Shown piece by piece: positions 43,470 to 52,144 of a stretch of DNA of 64,000 nt. The first letter of the stretch is position 1; each line of letters opens with the position of its first letter. The stretch spans positions 412,723 through 476,722 of the forward strand of contig LUZY01000013.1 of the NCBI GenBank assembly GCA_001603805.1, read 5' to 3'. The translations under genes and the position numbers were made by a program. The DNA comes from Deferribacterales bacterium Deferri_01. GTDB taxonomy: Bacteria > Chrysiogenota > Deferribacteres > Deferribacterales > Geovibrionaceae. Below the pieces are notes generated by a model. The model was not told where the DNA came from. It saw nothing but the letters and a program-made list of their open reading frames with translations, and ran no database searches.

Positions 43470-44141
43470 ATGATAAAAATACTGGTAATTGAAGACCACG
43501 AGGAGATGAGCGATCTCATCAAATTCAATATGGAGCAGAAAAACTATGAAGTAATATGCTCCGCTGATGCAAATGACGGTCTTATCCACCTCGAAAACTT
43601 CAGCCCTGACGTGATCCTGCTGGATCTCATGCTGCCCGGACTGAAGGGCATGGATTTTTTAAGCATCGTACGCCATAACCAGAAATACGCCCACATTCCT
43701 GTAATTATTATATCTGCCAAAAATACCGAAAACGACATCATCAAGGGTCTGGAAAACGGAGCTGATGATTACCTCACCAAGCCTTTCAGCATGAACATTC
43801 TCGCAGCAAAAGTTAAAGCTATTCTCCGTCGTACCCCTGCGATGGAAAATAAAATAATCTCCGAATCAGGCATCACAATAGACACGGTAAACTACACTGT
43901 TAAGGCAGATGGTGACGAGGTTGTTCTCACAAACAAGGAGTATGAACTTCTTGTGACTTTCCTCCGCAATCCCAAAAGGGTTTTCACCAGAAACCAGCTT
44001 CTTAACGCTGTCTGGGGTTATGATACTGATGTTTACTCCAGAACAGTGGATACACATATTTCATCACTTAGAAAGAAGCTCGGAGACAAAGGGAAAATAA
44101 TCAAATCTGTTCCTAAGATTGGCTACCGCGCCGATACATGA
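43470..44141 (+). CDS. phoB: OmpR/PhoB-family response regulator
   Basis: A 223-residue regulator with a receiver domain (acceptor Asp in VILLDLMLPG, Lys in TKPFSMNIL) and a winged-helix DNA-binding domain (LTNKEYELLVTFLRNPKRVF, DVYSRTVDTHISSLRKKLG). It is ten bases after phoU and overlaps the kinase gene by four bases. The neighbourhood suggests PhoB function, phosphate-starvation control, although OmpR-type regulators look alike and the symbol is inferred from context. Confidence 0.88.
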   Translation: MIKILVIEDHEEMSDLIKFNMEQKNYEVICSADANDGLIHLENFSPDVILLDLMLPGLKGMDFLSIVRHNQKYAHIPVIIISAKNTENDIIKGLENGADDYLTKPFSMNILAAKVKAILRRTPAMENKIISESGITIDTVNYTVKADGDEVVLTNKEYELLVTFLRNPKRVFTRNQLLNAVWGYDTDVYSRTVDTHISSLRKKLGDKGKIIKSVPKIGYRADT

Positions 44142-45580
44142 GACTATTTGCAGGCATTTTTCTTACAATATTTGTTCCCGTAACCCTTGTTCTGATGCTT
44201 ACCCTGCACTACTCCGCAGGGAGGCAGGCAGAACCGGAGGCAGGGCTCAAAATTCACGAAGTGCGTGGAAAAAGCGAAATACTGTCTGAAAATATAACCA
44301 ACATGCAGGCGGAAGAACACAGCCGTGATGCCATCAACTCAAACTTTCGCATCCTCCTTATTTCTGTTGCGGTATCCGGTCTTATCTCATTCCTCCTTGC
44401 GGGCAGAATATCAATACCAATGCGGAAACTCGCTGACATAGCAGATAGAATCGAAGCCGGAGACAAAAACATAAGTTTCCCTGTATTCGGTGATAAAACA
44501 ATGTCCAAAGTTGCGGACATTTTCCACCGCATGTACAGCTCCATGACCAAAAAACAGAATGAGCTTGAGAATGAGCGCCACAAGCTTCAGCATGTCTTCT
44601 CAATACTAAATGAAGGAATAATCCTTCTGGATACATCGCACAAAATAAAGCACTTCAACAGTAAAGCCGTAAAAGATCTGGGTACAGAGCTTACCCTTGG
44701 CAAAAATATTGTAGATTCTCTGAACAATATGGACACAATCAACTTTGTCAGCAGGATTTTGGAGTGGAATGAGGACGGAATACACCACCTTGAACTCCGT
44801 CAGAAGATTTTTGACGCCCACGTCCGCCATCTGGACAATGAAATCCTTATAGTTTTATACAACATAACTGAACGCACCCAGTATGAGGATTTCAAAACTG
44901 AGCTGATAGGCAATATAACCCATGAACTGAAAACACCCCTTGCCATGATAATGGGCTATGCGGAAACTCTGCTCGGCAACACGGCTGTTGACAGGAAGAA
45001 TCTTGAAAAATTTCTCACTATCATCCACAGCAACTCAAAGAGACTTAATAACATCATAAACGATATCCTTGAGCTTCACAGGCTTGAACACATAGCAGAC
45101 GGATTCAGCGTGGATGAGCCATTACAGCTTGACTCCGCCGTCAGTGAGCTGGAGGAACGCTATGAAGGTTTTGAAGTAAAAACCTTAATCAAGGCGGATT
45201 GTACCGAAATCCCCATACTGCGTGAGCATTTCATGACACTGGTAACCAACCTCACAGATAACGCACATAAATACAGCACCGGAAAAGTAATCGAAATCAG
45301 CATCAGCAGAAAGGATGATGAAATAGTTATCCATGTGGCTGATGAAGGACCAGCCATACCGGATGAAGACAGAGAGAGGATATTTGAGCGCTTCTATACC
45401 GTAAACAAATCCAAAAACAGAAACCAGACAGGCACAGGACTAGGATTATCCATAGTCAAACATATTACAGGGCTTTATGACGGCTCAATCACATTGGAAA
45501 AAAACAGCATGGGCGGCAATACATTCACCGCCACCCTGTTTGAAAGACCCGCCAAAGCTTCTACAGAAGAAGATTCTTAG
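44138..45580 (+). CDS. phoR: PhoR-type membrane sensor histidine kinase
   Basis: A 480-residue kinase with two membrane helices (about 3-23 and 68-88), a short periplasmic loop, and a HAMP linker (ISIPMRKLADIADRIEAGDK). A PAS-like domain comes next (FSILNEGIILLDTSHKIKHF), then HisKA with the phosphoacceptor in GNITHELKTPLAMI. The ATPase domain has TDNAHKYS, DEGPAIP and GTGLGLSIVKHI. With phoU and a PhoB-like regulator this is best read as PhoR. The stop overlaps the convergent terC stop by four bases. Confidence 0.88.
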   Translation: MRLFAGIFLTIFVPVTLVLMLTLHYSAGRQAEPEAGLKIHEVRGKSEILSENITNMQAEEHSRDAINSNFRILLISVAVSGLISFLLAGRISIPMRKLADIADRIEAGDKNISFPVFGDKTMSKVADIFHRMYSSMTKKQNELENERHKLQHVFSILNEGIILLDTSHKIKHFNSKAVKDLGTELTLGKNIVDSLNNMDTINFVSRILEWNEDGIHHLELRQKIFDAHVRHLDNEILIVLYNITERTQYEDFKTELIGNITHELKTPLAMIMGYAETLLGNTAVDRKNLEKFLTIIHSNSKRLNNIINDILELHRLEHIADGFSVDEPLQLDSAVSELEERYEGFEVKTLIKADCTEIPILREHFMTLVTNLTDNAHKYSTGKVIEISISRKDDEIVIHVADEGPAIPDEDRERIFERFYTVNKSKNRNQTGTGLGLSIVKHITGLYDGSITLEKNSMGGNTFTATLFERPAKASTEEDS

Positions 45581-46557
45581 TCTTTTTTCTCTGCCTTAAG
45601 CAAAGAAACTATAATTCCCGCCGCAAGTATCGCCAAAGTCACACCAAGGCTCACCGCCGGCGGTATTTTAACAAGGTGAAACATCTCTGATACAAAAATC
45701 TTGGCACCTATAAATATCAGAACAACCGAAAGAGCATACTTGAGATAGTAAAATTTTGATATCACAGCCGCCAGAGCAAAATAAAGTGACCTCAAACCTA
45801 GAATCGCAAAAATATTACTGGTATAAACCACATAAGCATCTGTAGTAATACTGAAAACCGCAGGTACGGAATCCACGGCAAATATAATATCTGCAACTTC
45901 GATAAAAACGAGTGCCAGTAAAAGCGGAGTGGCATAGAGAAACCTATGCCCGGTTTTAGGATTCTTGCGGTAAACAATAAAACTGTGACCGTGGAAATCC
46001 TTTGTAACTCTGATTTTCCTGCGTATAAACTTAAGCACGGGGTTCGAGCCTAAATCACCTTCGTCATCATCCTTAAACAGCATTTTAATGCCTGAATAAA
46101 TGAGAAAAGCAGCAAAGATATAAAGCACCCATTCAAACTCACTGACCAGCTTGGCACCCACACCTATCATTATCCCACGAAGAATAATGACACCCAGAAT
46201 ACCCCAGAAAAGAACCCTGTGCTGATATATTCTGGGTACACAAAAATACGAAAAAATCATTGCTATGACAAAGATATTGTCCATAGCCAGTGTTTTTTCC
46301 ACCACAAACCCGGTGAGGTACTCAAAGGCTTTTTCACTGCCCAGTATTCTGCCCACCCATAGGCTGAAAAGCAGCCCGATGCCTATATAAAAAACAGACA
46401 TGAGAAGGCTTTCTTTTACTCCTATTTCATGATCTTTGCGGTTGAAGACACCCAAATCAAGAACAAGGAGAAACAGCACCACGGCAAGAAAAACAAGCCA
46501 CATCCAGACAGGTTTGTGAAGAAAATCCGAAAAAAGGATTGCATGAAAGGTATTCAT
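45577..46557 (-). CDS. TerC-family integral membrane protein
   Basis: A TerC/Alx-type protein of 326 residues with about nine membrane helices. The conserved acidic membrane residues are in FLLVLDLGVFNR, EKTLAMDNIFVIAM and EVADIIFAVDSVPAV. The family has been linked to metal export (manganese in Alx, calcium in others) and to metalation of exported proteins. The ATG at 46557 begins MNTFHAILFSDF; the frame is open upstream to 46611 without a ribosome binding site. The promoter below is well placed. No yybP-ykoY element, often found with this family, was recognised in the leader. Confidence 0.87.
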   Translation of the reverse strand: MNTFHAILFSDFLHKPVWMWLVFLAVVLFLLVLDLGVFNRKDHEIGVKESLLMSVFYIGIGLLFSLWVGRILGSEKAFEYLTGFVVEKTLAMDNIFVIAMIFSYFCVPRIYQHRVLFWGILGVIILRGIMIGVGAKLVSEFEWVLYIFAAFLIYSGIKMLFKDDDEGDLGSNPVLKFIRRKIRVTKDFHGHSFIVYRKNPKTGHRFLYATPLLLALVFIEVADIIFAVDSVPAVFSITTDAYVVYTSNIFAILGLRSLYFALAAVISKFYYLKYALSVVLIFIGAKIFVSEMFHLVKIPPAVSLGVTLAILAAGIIVSLLKAEKKD

Positions 46558-46650
46558 TGAACATCTCTGCCCCATGATTACGGTTCCGGACGGAACATAC
46601 CGACATCGCATTTCGGGGACAAAATGCCAGAGGGGCCCGGTACGGTGATT

Positions 46651-46678
46651 ATTATAATATCAATTCTGCGGAATGCAA
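46651..46678 (-). promoter_or_regulatory. Predicted promoter of terC
   Basis: On the minus strand TTGCAT (46678-46673), 16 bases, and a perfect TATAAT (46656-46651). The transcript would have a leader of about 85 bases before the ATG at 46557, containing a small GTTCC/GGAAC hairpin. Confidence 0.65.
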
Positions 46679-46704
46679 GTGGATGAGCCGGATATTTCTA
46701 ACAA

Positions 46705-47919
46705 TCAGTTTCCGTCAATAATGTTGACATGCCTGTCACCGGATGGGCGCCATGCGGGAGAGATAACGCTTGAGCCTTTGCGGCGGCAGTTTAGAACCGA
46801 ACCAAACTGCAAAGTGCGCTCGCCGTATTTTGTGTTGATTTCATCCATTGCAGAATACAGCCCTTCCCAGTTTTTGCCGCTGTCCTCTATATTGTAAAGA
46901 GTGACGCATTCCGGCACAAGGTTTGAAATGCACACACCCAGAAGCCTTATACTGTTTCCGGTCCAGAGCTTGTCAAAAACTGTCAGTGCCTCGGCATAAA
47001 TATGGTGAGTTGCCGATGTAAAAAAAGGTATTGTATGAGCCTGTGAAAATGTGCCCATGTCCGGATAACGTATGGTTACAGTAATTGTTTTACCGGAATA
47101 ACGCAGACGCCTTGCTCTGGAGGACACCATATCGGAAAGTTGAAGCAGATAACCTTCCGCCTCTTCCCTTGTTGAAATATTCTCAGGCAGAGTGAGGCTG
47201 TGCCCTATGGATTTCATGGGCTCCTCTTCGGTTTTTACTCCTGATATATATTCACCGCAGGCGAGCCCGTAAAGATGGTCGCCGTTTACACCGAAGATCT
47301 CCACAAGTCTGTCCCTTCCCATTGCCCTCAAATCTGCCGGAGTAAAAACCCCCATATCGGCAAAACGTTTCGTGAGCCGACGCCCTATTCCCCAAAAGTC
47401 TTTAAGCCGGAACATATCCACAAACTCAATTACCTTATCCTTTTCAACACAGTAATATCCGTCCGGCTTTTTAATTCCGCTCGCCATTTTGGCTATAAAC
47501 TTGTTGGGTCCTGCGCCTATTGAGCATGTGATACCGAAATTCTTCTTAACAAAGCTTTTTATCATATATGCGGCATCCTGCGGGGCTATGCCTGTTCCGC
47601 TTATATCAAGGAATGATTCATCAATGGAGTAAGGCTCGACATGAGGCGTGATCTTATGCAGAAAAGAGGAGATCTCTTTTGATACGTAAGTATATTTCCT
47701 GTTTCGGGCGTTCACAATAGTCAAAAACGGACAGACTTTCAGAGCCTCATATTTGCTCATTCCGGTTTTAACACCGTATCTGCGTGCTTCGTAGGATGAA
47801 GTTACAACAACAGTACGCTCCTTCGCCCCGACAACAGCAATAGGCTTACCCCGTAAAGAAGGGTTTGACGCCTGTTCAACAGACGCAAAGAAGGCATCCA
47901 TATCCATGCAGAGGATCAT
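46705..47919 (-). CDS. dinB: Y-family DNA polymerase IV
   Basis: A translesion polymerase of 404 residues. The active-site acids are in CMDMDAFFASVEQ and YSIDESFLDISG; the little-finger domain carries IGHSLTLPENIS and TVTIRYPDMGTFS. It is the last gene of an SOS cassette: its ATG overlaps the stop of the small protein gene by four bases and lexA lies just before that. It copies past damaged bases at low fidelity, so damage-inducible expression is expected. No clear beta-clamp motif was seen in the short C-terminus. Confidence 0.94.
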   Translation of the reverse strand: MILCMDMDAFFASVEQASNPSLRGKPIAVVGAKERTVVVTSSYEARRYGVKTGMSKYEALKVCPFLTIVNARNRKYTYVSKEISSFLHKITPHVEPYSIDESFLDISGTGIAPQDAAYMIKSFVKKNFGITCSIGAGPNKFIAKMASGIKKPDGYYCVEKDKVIEFVDMFRLKDFWGIGRRLTKRFADMGVFTPADLRAMGRDRLVEIFGVNGDHLYGLACGEYISGVKTEEEPMKSIGHSLTLPENISTREEAEGYLLQLSDMVSSRARRLRYSGKTITVTIRYPDMGTFSQAHTIPFFTSATHHIYAEALTVFDKLWTGNSIRLLGVCISNLVPECVTLYNIEDSGKNWEGLYSAMDEINTKYGERTLQFGSVLNCRRKGSSVISPAWRPSGDRHVNIIDGN

Positions 47920-48164
47920 GACGCCTCATCCATAGCCACCAGATACCAGCATACTTCCATACTGCTGAACATGATCTCAAAGATGTTAAAGCCGTCGGTC
48001 ACTGTAAATTTATATATAACATCCGTGCCTTCACGCTCTTTCCATTTGTAGCAGACTTCCTTTATAAGCACCTTCTCCCCGTGCAGACCAAACCACACAG
48101 GCTTCGGAAATCCGCCGTCAAACACAGCACCCACACGGATTTTTTCATGAATATTTAATATCAT
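47916..48164 (-). CDS. Small SOS-cassette protein, possibly DUF6504-like
   Basis: An 82-residue protein without a signal or membrane segment. The pattern of short strands with PVWFGLHGEKVLIKEVCYKW and a tryptophan near the end resembles the small proteins (DUF6504 type) that accompany Y-family polymerases, but I am not sure of the family. The start overlaps the lexA end by 20 bases and the stop overlaps dinB by four, so it is translated as part of lexA-dinB. A role in regulating or recruiting the polymerase is plausible and unproven. Confidence 0.6.
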   Translation of the reverse strand: MILNIHEKIRVGAVFDGGFPKPVWFGLHGEKVLIKEVCYKWKEREGTDVIYKFTVTDGFNIFEIMFSSMEVCWYLVAMDEAS

Positions 48165-48756
48165 ACTGCCCCTTGAAGAAGCGGAGAACCATATCCAGAA
48201 TACCGATTACCTCAAACTCATCACCTTCATGAACCGGAATAACCGGATAATCCTCATTTTCAGGCACAAGAAACATCCCTTCCCTGTTCCTGCGGAAAGT
48301 TTTCAGAGTAACCTCACCGTTAAGGCGGAATGCTCCTATCTTTCCGTTATCGATAACGGGACTGGGACGCAGCAAAGCAAAATCACCATCCATAATCCCT
48401 TTATTTTTCATACTGTCCCCTTCCACACGGAGAAAAAATGAATCGGAACGCACAAGGTCTTTCACGGAAATGTATCCTTCAAGATTTTCCTCAGACATAA
48501 CAGGCATACCCGCCTTGATTCGCCCGATAACAGGAATGGAACGCTTTCTGGTGAGTTCTATACCTCTGGCGGAGGATGAGGCTCTTCTTATGAATCCGCC
48601 TTCAGACAGCCTGTCCAGCATTTTTTTGACACTTGCTGTGGATGAAAGCTTCAGCCCCTCGCCTATATCACGTATAGAAGGCGAATATCCGTTCGCTTCA
48701 GTAAATTCTTCGATAAAATCCAGAAACTGCTTTTGTCTTTTAGTGGGTTCAGACAT
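48145..48756 (-). CDS. lexA: SOS repressor LexA
   Basis: A 203-residue self-cleaving repressor. The N-terminal winged helix contains QKQFLDFIEEFTEANGYSPS and IRDIGEGLKLSSTASVKKML. The cleavage site is the Ala-Gly in RIKAGMPVM, the catalytic Ser in EGDSMKNKGIMDGD and the Lys in LNGEVTLKTFRR. The ATG at 48756 follows AGGAGG by seven bases. It controls the small gene and dinB downstream and presumably its own promoter through the palindrome at 48851-48880. Confidence 0.95.
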   Translation of the reverse strand: MSEPTKRQKQFLDFIEEFTEANGYSPSIRDIGEGLKLSSTASVKKMLDRLSEGGFIRRASSSARGIELTRKRSIPVIGRIKAGMPVMSEENLEGYISVKDLVRSDSFFLRVEGDSMKNKGIMDGDFALLRPSPVIDNGKIGAFRLNGEVTLKTFRRNREGMFLVPENEDYPVIPVHEGDEFEVIGILDMVLRFFKGQYDIKYS

Positions 48757-48850
48757 GCAACAACCTCCTGCTTAATAACTTTGACCCGTACATACTTCCT
48801 GATTGACTTACGCATCCGCACTCTGCAAAACAAAACTTATTAACACAGGC

Positions 48851-48880
48851 GAATAAGGCAAACAAATGTTCGCTTTATTC
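48851..48880. promoter_or_regulatory. Candidate LexA operator (SOS box) of Bacillus type
   Basis: A 30-base imperfect palindrome with 12 of 15 paired positions. Its centre at 48859-48872 reads CGAACATTTGTTTG on the minus strand, close to the Gram-positive SOS box CGAAC-N4-GTTCG. It lies about 95-125 bases upstream of lexA. Confidence 0.6.
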
Positions 48881-49171
48881 TGATAATAGATCTGTTTCTT
48901 AAAAAAGTCAAAAAAAAATCGGCATCGTTCAGTAACACATAATAAAAAAACAGTAACGTAATCCTTTAGGTTAGAAGAAGATAACTTTAAGCATAGGCTT
49001 AAAACAGTTTTAACCGACTCTAAAATAATTGACAGTTCCTTTTAAAATTGTTAGACACATCTATGAAAAGTGCATAGCTATTCACCATTACAAAGTATTG
49101 AAATAAAAATAGAAATTTTATATTTCCAAAAATTATAAAATATAAACGATATTTGTTTTAAGGAGAGAGTC
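48881..49171 (+). promoter_or_regulatory. Promoter region of the TonB-receptor gene
   Basis: AT-rich and non-coding. TTGACA at 49029-49034 with TAGACA at 49052-49057 (17-base spacer) is a weak promoter candidate. AGTAAC occurs twice, 21 bases apart, the first copy as the half-site GTAACAC at 48932-48938. No B12 box, Fur box or full NikR-type dyad was found. Confidence 0.35.
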
Positions 49172-51250
49172 ATGAGGAAAATACCGTTTGCGGCGGCAAT
49201 ATGTTTATTTCTTATAAACACACCCGCCATGTCTGAAACAATGATGCAGGACACAATTTATCTTGAAGAGGTAACAGTGTCCGGTTCTGTTGATGAGGAT
49301 CTGAAATCATCGGAAGCAAAAGTGGTCGAAAAGAAAAGAAGCAACAACATAGCAGATTTTCTGGCAAAAGACCCTGAAATTAACCTTACCAGAAAAAGCG
49401 CAGTGGGTGACGGTGCAAACACCCTGACCATAAGGGGACAGGGAAGCGAGAGGATTCAGGTTAATATTGACGGCGTGAATATGAACTCAACAGGAAACAT
49501 AGGCGCAGGATACATTGATTTTAATATGCTTCCGCTGGACAACATAGACAGAATAGAAGTTATAAAAGGCGGAAGCTCCGTTGAATACGGCAACGTAATC
49601 GGCGGTGTAGTAAACGCTTATACAGCGCACCCCACCTCTAAGCCTAAAGCAAATATATATGCCACAATGGGCGGATGGGACGAGGCTGACGATTTCTACA
49701 ACATAAGAGGCAGCTACTCTCAAATGTTCGGTAACTTCGGCGTAAACCTCGGTATGAGCCGTCAGGAAGCCGATGAATACTTCAAAAACAGTGATTACAA
49801 AGTAACCCACATAGCACCCAAGTTTTTCCTCAGACTTCCGTGGAAGGCAGAACTCACCGCAGGAATAGACTATACAAAATCACGCAGAGGGATGATAATA
49901 GCCAACGTCCCCGGAACAGCAGGTTATGATTCCGATTTCCCCACAGTTGAAACCTCTGACGGATTCGCAGGAGGCGGCGGACCAGATATGACTCCCAACG
50001 AGGGCTCATATCAGGAAAAGGAAAGAGTAATGTACAACACTGCATATACCCAGCATATTAATGACAACGCATTCTTTGAACTCAGCGCTTACAAGGTATA
50101 TGAAGACCGTACAGATAAAAACTTCGCCGCAAAAGACAGCAATAACGGACTGGTAAAAGAAGGCGACACTATTTATGAAAGAGAGCTGGAAATGGACAGA
50201 AGCTACGGCTTCAAAGGCAAATCCGAAGTAAAAATCAGCGACCACACTATACTTTTCGGTGCCGAACGTAAAAATCTTCAGGGCGGTGAAACAGATATAA
50301 AGGTCAGTGTAAACCCCAATAACGGAAACAACCAGCGTCCCCTCGGCTCAACAGACAGTGGACAGGAGATCATAACCAACGGTTTTTTCCTCGCAGATTC
50401 ATGGAAACTGAACGATATGTTCACTGTTGACCTCGGCATGAGATACGACACATATAAAACAGAAAACTTCACATACGACCACGATGACAGCAAGCTCACC
50501 CCCAGAGCAGGGCTCACATACACCATAACACCGCAGGACAAAGCGGCTGTGTACGTCTACCAGAGTTACAGAACCCCCACAATGCCTGATACGGTTCATT
50601 ACTCCAACGGTGAGGATGTTGCTGAACTCAGAGACAGAGGAATAAAGCCCGAAGAGGTCAACGCCATTGACTTTGTTTACAGACATGACTTCAGAGGCAA
50701 AGGGTTCATAAAATTCTCCGCATGGTACTATGACATAGACAACTACTCACTCAGGAGAACCGTACCCACCACAGCCGACCCCACCCAGACGGTAAATGCA
50801 CAGTATAATATCGACAACGCAGAATTTATAGGAACCTCGCTGGGCGGTGAATACAAAGTGTTTAAAAACCTTACGGTAAACGCAGGCGTATCTTATCAGA
50901 AATCCGAAAAAAGCGGCGACCCCACAGACAAGGATTTCAGCTCATCATCAGACGAAGTTGACAACATACCTGAGTACAAAGGAAACGCCGGATTTGTCTG
51001 GAAAATAACCGATAAACTCACTTTCGACATGGGGCTTAACTACATAGGCGAACGCCCAAAATATGAGGATGGAAAACAGAAAACACTCTCATCATACACT
51101 CTTGCCGATGCCAGTATAGCTTACGAAGTGGCTAAAAATACGATCCTTGAAGTTTATGCGGATAATCTCTTTGATAAAAAATACGAAGAAACATCCGGAT
51201 ACGAAGCGATGGGATTCAACGCCGGCGCAAGTGTCAGATGGGCATATTAA
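49172..51250 (+). CDS. TonB-dependent outer-membrane receptor
   Basis: A 692-residue receptor with a signal peptide (about 1-21, ending PAMSE), a TonB-box-like EEVTVSG, a plug domain (DGANTLTIRGQGSERIQVNID, then IEVIKGGSSVEYGNVIGG) and a 22-strand barrel ending in ASVRWAY with a terminal aromatic. The substrate is not evident. Its genes downstream, a methyltransferase and a FecCD-type ABC transporter, suggest import of a metal chelate. The NikR-like site before the permease favours nickel, or possibly cobalt. RBS AAGGAGAG precedes the ATG. Confidence 0.93.
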   Translation: MRKIPFAAAICLFLINTPAMSETMMQDTIYLEEVTVSGSVDEDLKSSEAKVVEKKRSNNIADFLAKDPEINLTRKSAVGDGANTLTIRGQGSERIQVNIDGVNMNSTGNIGAGYIDFNMLPLDNIDRIEVIKGGSSVEYGNVIGGVVNAYTAHPTSKPKANIYATMGGWDEADDFYNIRGSYSQMFGNFGVNLGMSRQEADEYFKNSDYKVTHIAPKFFLRLPWKAELTAGIDYTKSRRGMIIANVPGTAGYDSDFPTVETSDGFAGGGGPDMTPNEGSYQEKERVMYNTAYTQHINDNAFFELSAYKVYEDRTDKNFAAKDSNNGLVKEGDTIYERELEMDRSYGFKGKSEVKISDHTILFGAERKNLQGGETDIKVSVNPNNGNNQRPLGSTDSGQEIITNGFFLADSWKLNDMFTVDLGMRYDTYKTENFTYDHDDSKLTPRAGLTYTITPQDKAAVYVYQSYRTPTMPDTVHYSNGEDVAELRDRGIKPEEVNAIDFVYRHDFRGKGFIKFSAWYYDIDNYSLRRTVPTTADPTQTVNAQYNIDNAEFIGTSLGGEYKVFKNLTVNAGVSYQKSEKSGDPTDKDFSSSSDEVDNIPEYKGNAGFVWKITDKLTFDMGLNYIGERPKYEDGKQKTLSSYTLADASIAYEVAKNTILEVYADNLFDKKYEETSGYEAMGFNAGASVRWAY

Positions 51251-51273
51251 AATAAACTATAAAGGCGGTTCTA

Positions 51274-52047
51274 ATGGACATTCAGAGAAATGCAGACCCG
51301 AAAAATGCGGAAAAAATGTGGGACAGGCGCGCTGCGAACTATCCCAGATACAGAGATTCCGAAGATACACTGGAAGCCAAAGTGATGAGGCTTATGGAAG
51401 AGAAAGGCGCAGACCCGACAGGTCTGCGTGTTCTTGACGTTGGCTGCGGGAGCGGGAAGTATACCCTGCGCCTTGCTAAAAAAGCTGCTTCGGTAACAGC
51501 AACGGATATCTCCGGCGAAATGCTCCGCATACTTAAGGAAGACGCCGCCAAGGAAGAAGTAACAAATATCACCGCAGTGCATGCTGACTGGTCGGACTTT
51601 AACCCGGAAGAGGCAGAGTTCGACATTGTCTTCTGTGCTACCACTCCTGCGGTAAGAAATGAGGCAGATTTTGCAAAAGTAACCGGAATTGCAGGAAAAT
51701 TTGTCGTTTATCTTGGTTTTGCAGGTAAAAAGGATTCAGAAGTAATGATGGAGATCTACAAGGCTCTGAACATAACTCCGAAAAGATTCAACGATATACC
51801 AATGCTCAAAGCATGGCTTGACAGCAGGAATTTATCATACAGCTCAACCCTCATCGAAGATAAGTGGGAGAAAAGAATCCCTGCAGCAAAAATGAAGGAA
51901 CACTGCATGGATTTTCTTATGGAGAATGCAACAGAGGATGCCGTATCCGCAGTCGATAAAGCTGTCTCCGCAAGGACAGACTCAGAAGGAATGGCATCGG
52001 ATACAACCCACTTCAGAATGGAGCTGGTAATCTGGAAAACAAAATAA
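51274..52047 (+). CDS. Class I SAM-dependent methyltransferase linked to metal uptake
   Basis: A 257-residue methyltransferase. Motif I is VLDVGCGSGKYTLRL, followed by an acidic residue in VTATDISGEML and by FDIVFCATTPAV. The C-terminal third (about 160-257) lacks family features I know. It begins 23 bases after the receptor gene behind AAAGGCGG, so it is in the same transcript. Its substrate is unknown; modification of a metallophore or of a transport component would suit the context. Confidence 0.8.
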   Translation: MDIQRNADPKNAEKMWDRRAANYPRYRDSEDTLEAKVMRLMEEKGADPTGLRVLDVGCGSGKYTLRLAKKAASVTATDISGEMLRILKEDAAKEEVTNITAVHADWSDFNPEEAEFDIVFCATTPAVRNEADFAKVTGIAGKFVVYLGFAGKKDSEVMMEIYKALNITPKRFNDIPMLKAWLDSRNLSYSSTLIEDKWEKRIPAAKMKEHCMDFLMENATEDAVSAVDKAVSARTDSEGMASDTTHFRMELVIWKTK

Positions 52048-52059
52048 TTATTTTTTTAC

Positions 52060-52087
52060 GGGACAAAATTAAATTTTGTGTTATAAA
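52060..52087 (+). promoter_or_regulatory. Predicted promoter of the FecCD-ABC genes
   Basis: GGGACA at 52060-52065, a 16-base spacer and TATAAA at 52082-52087, upstream of the permease. The NikR-like dyad covers its -10. Confidence 0.5.
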
Positions 52088-52108
52088 TTTTAGCATGTGT
52101 AACACAAA
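52075..52108. promoter_or_regulatory. Candidate NikR-type operator
   Basis: A 9-bp perfect inverted repeat TTTGTGTTA/TAACACAAA with arms 16 bases apart, which contains GTGTTAT-N14-GTAACAC (52078-52105). NikR operators of delta-proteobacteria and archaea are described as GTGTTAC-N13/14-GTAACAC. The site covers the predicted -10, as expected for repression by nickel-bound NikR. Confidence 0.6.
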
Positions 52109-52144
52109 GTTTTTTATATTAAAAATAATAGCAGGCATAACAGT

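Noticed and set aside
46558-46650. yybP-ykoY manganese riboswitch before terC
   Set aside because: The leader is only about 85 bases and lacks the conserved GGGGAGUA and the paired loops of that class.
48881-49171. Cobalamin riboswitch or Fur box before the TonB receptor
   Set aside because: No B12 box and no GATAAT-type repeat series could be found.
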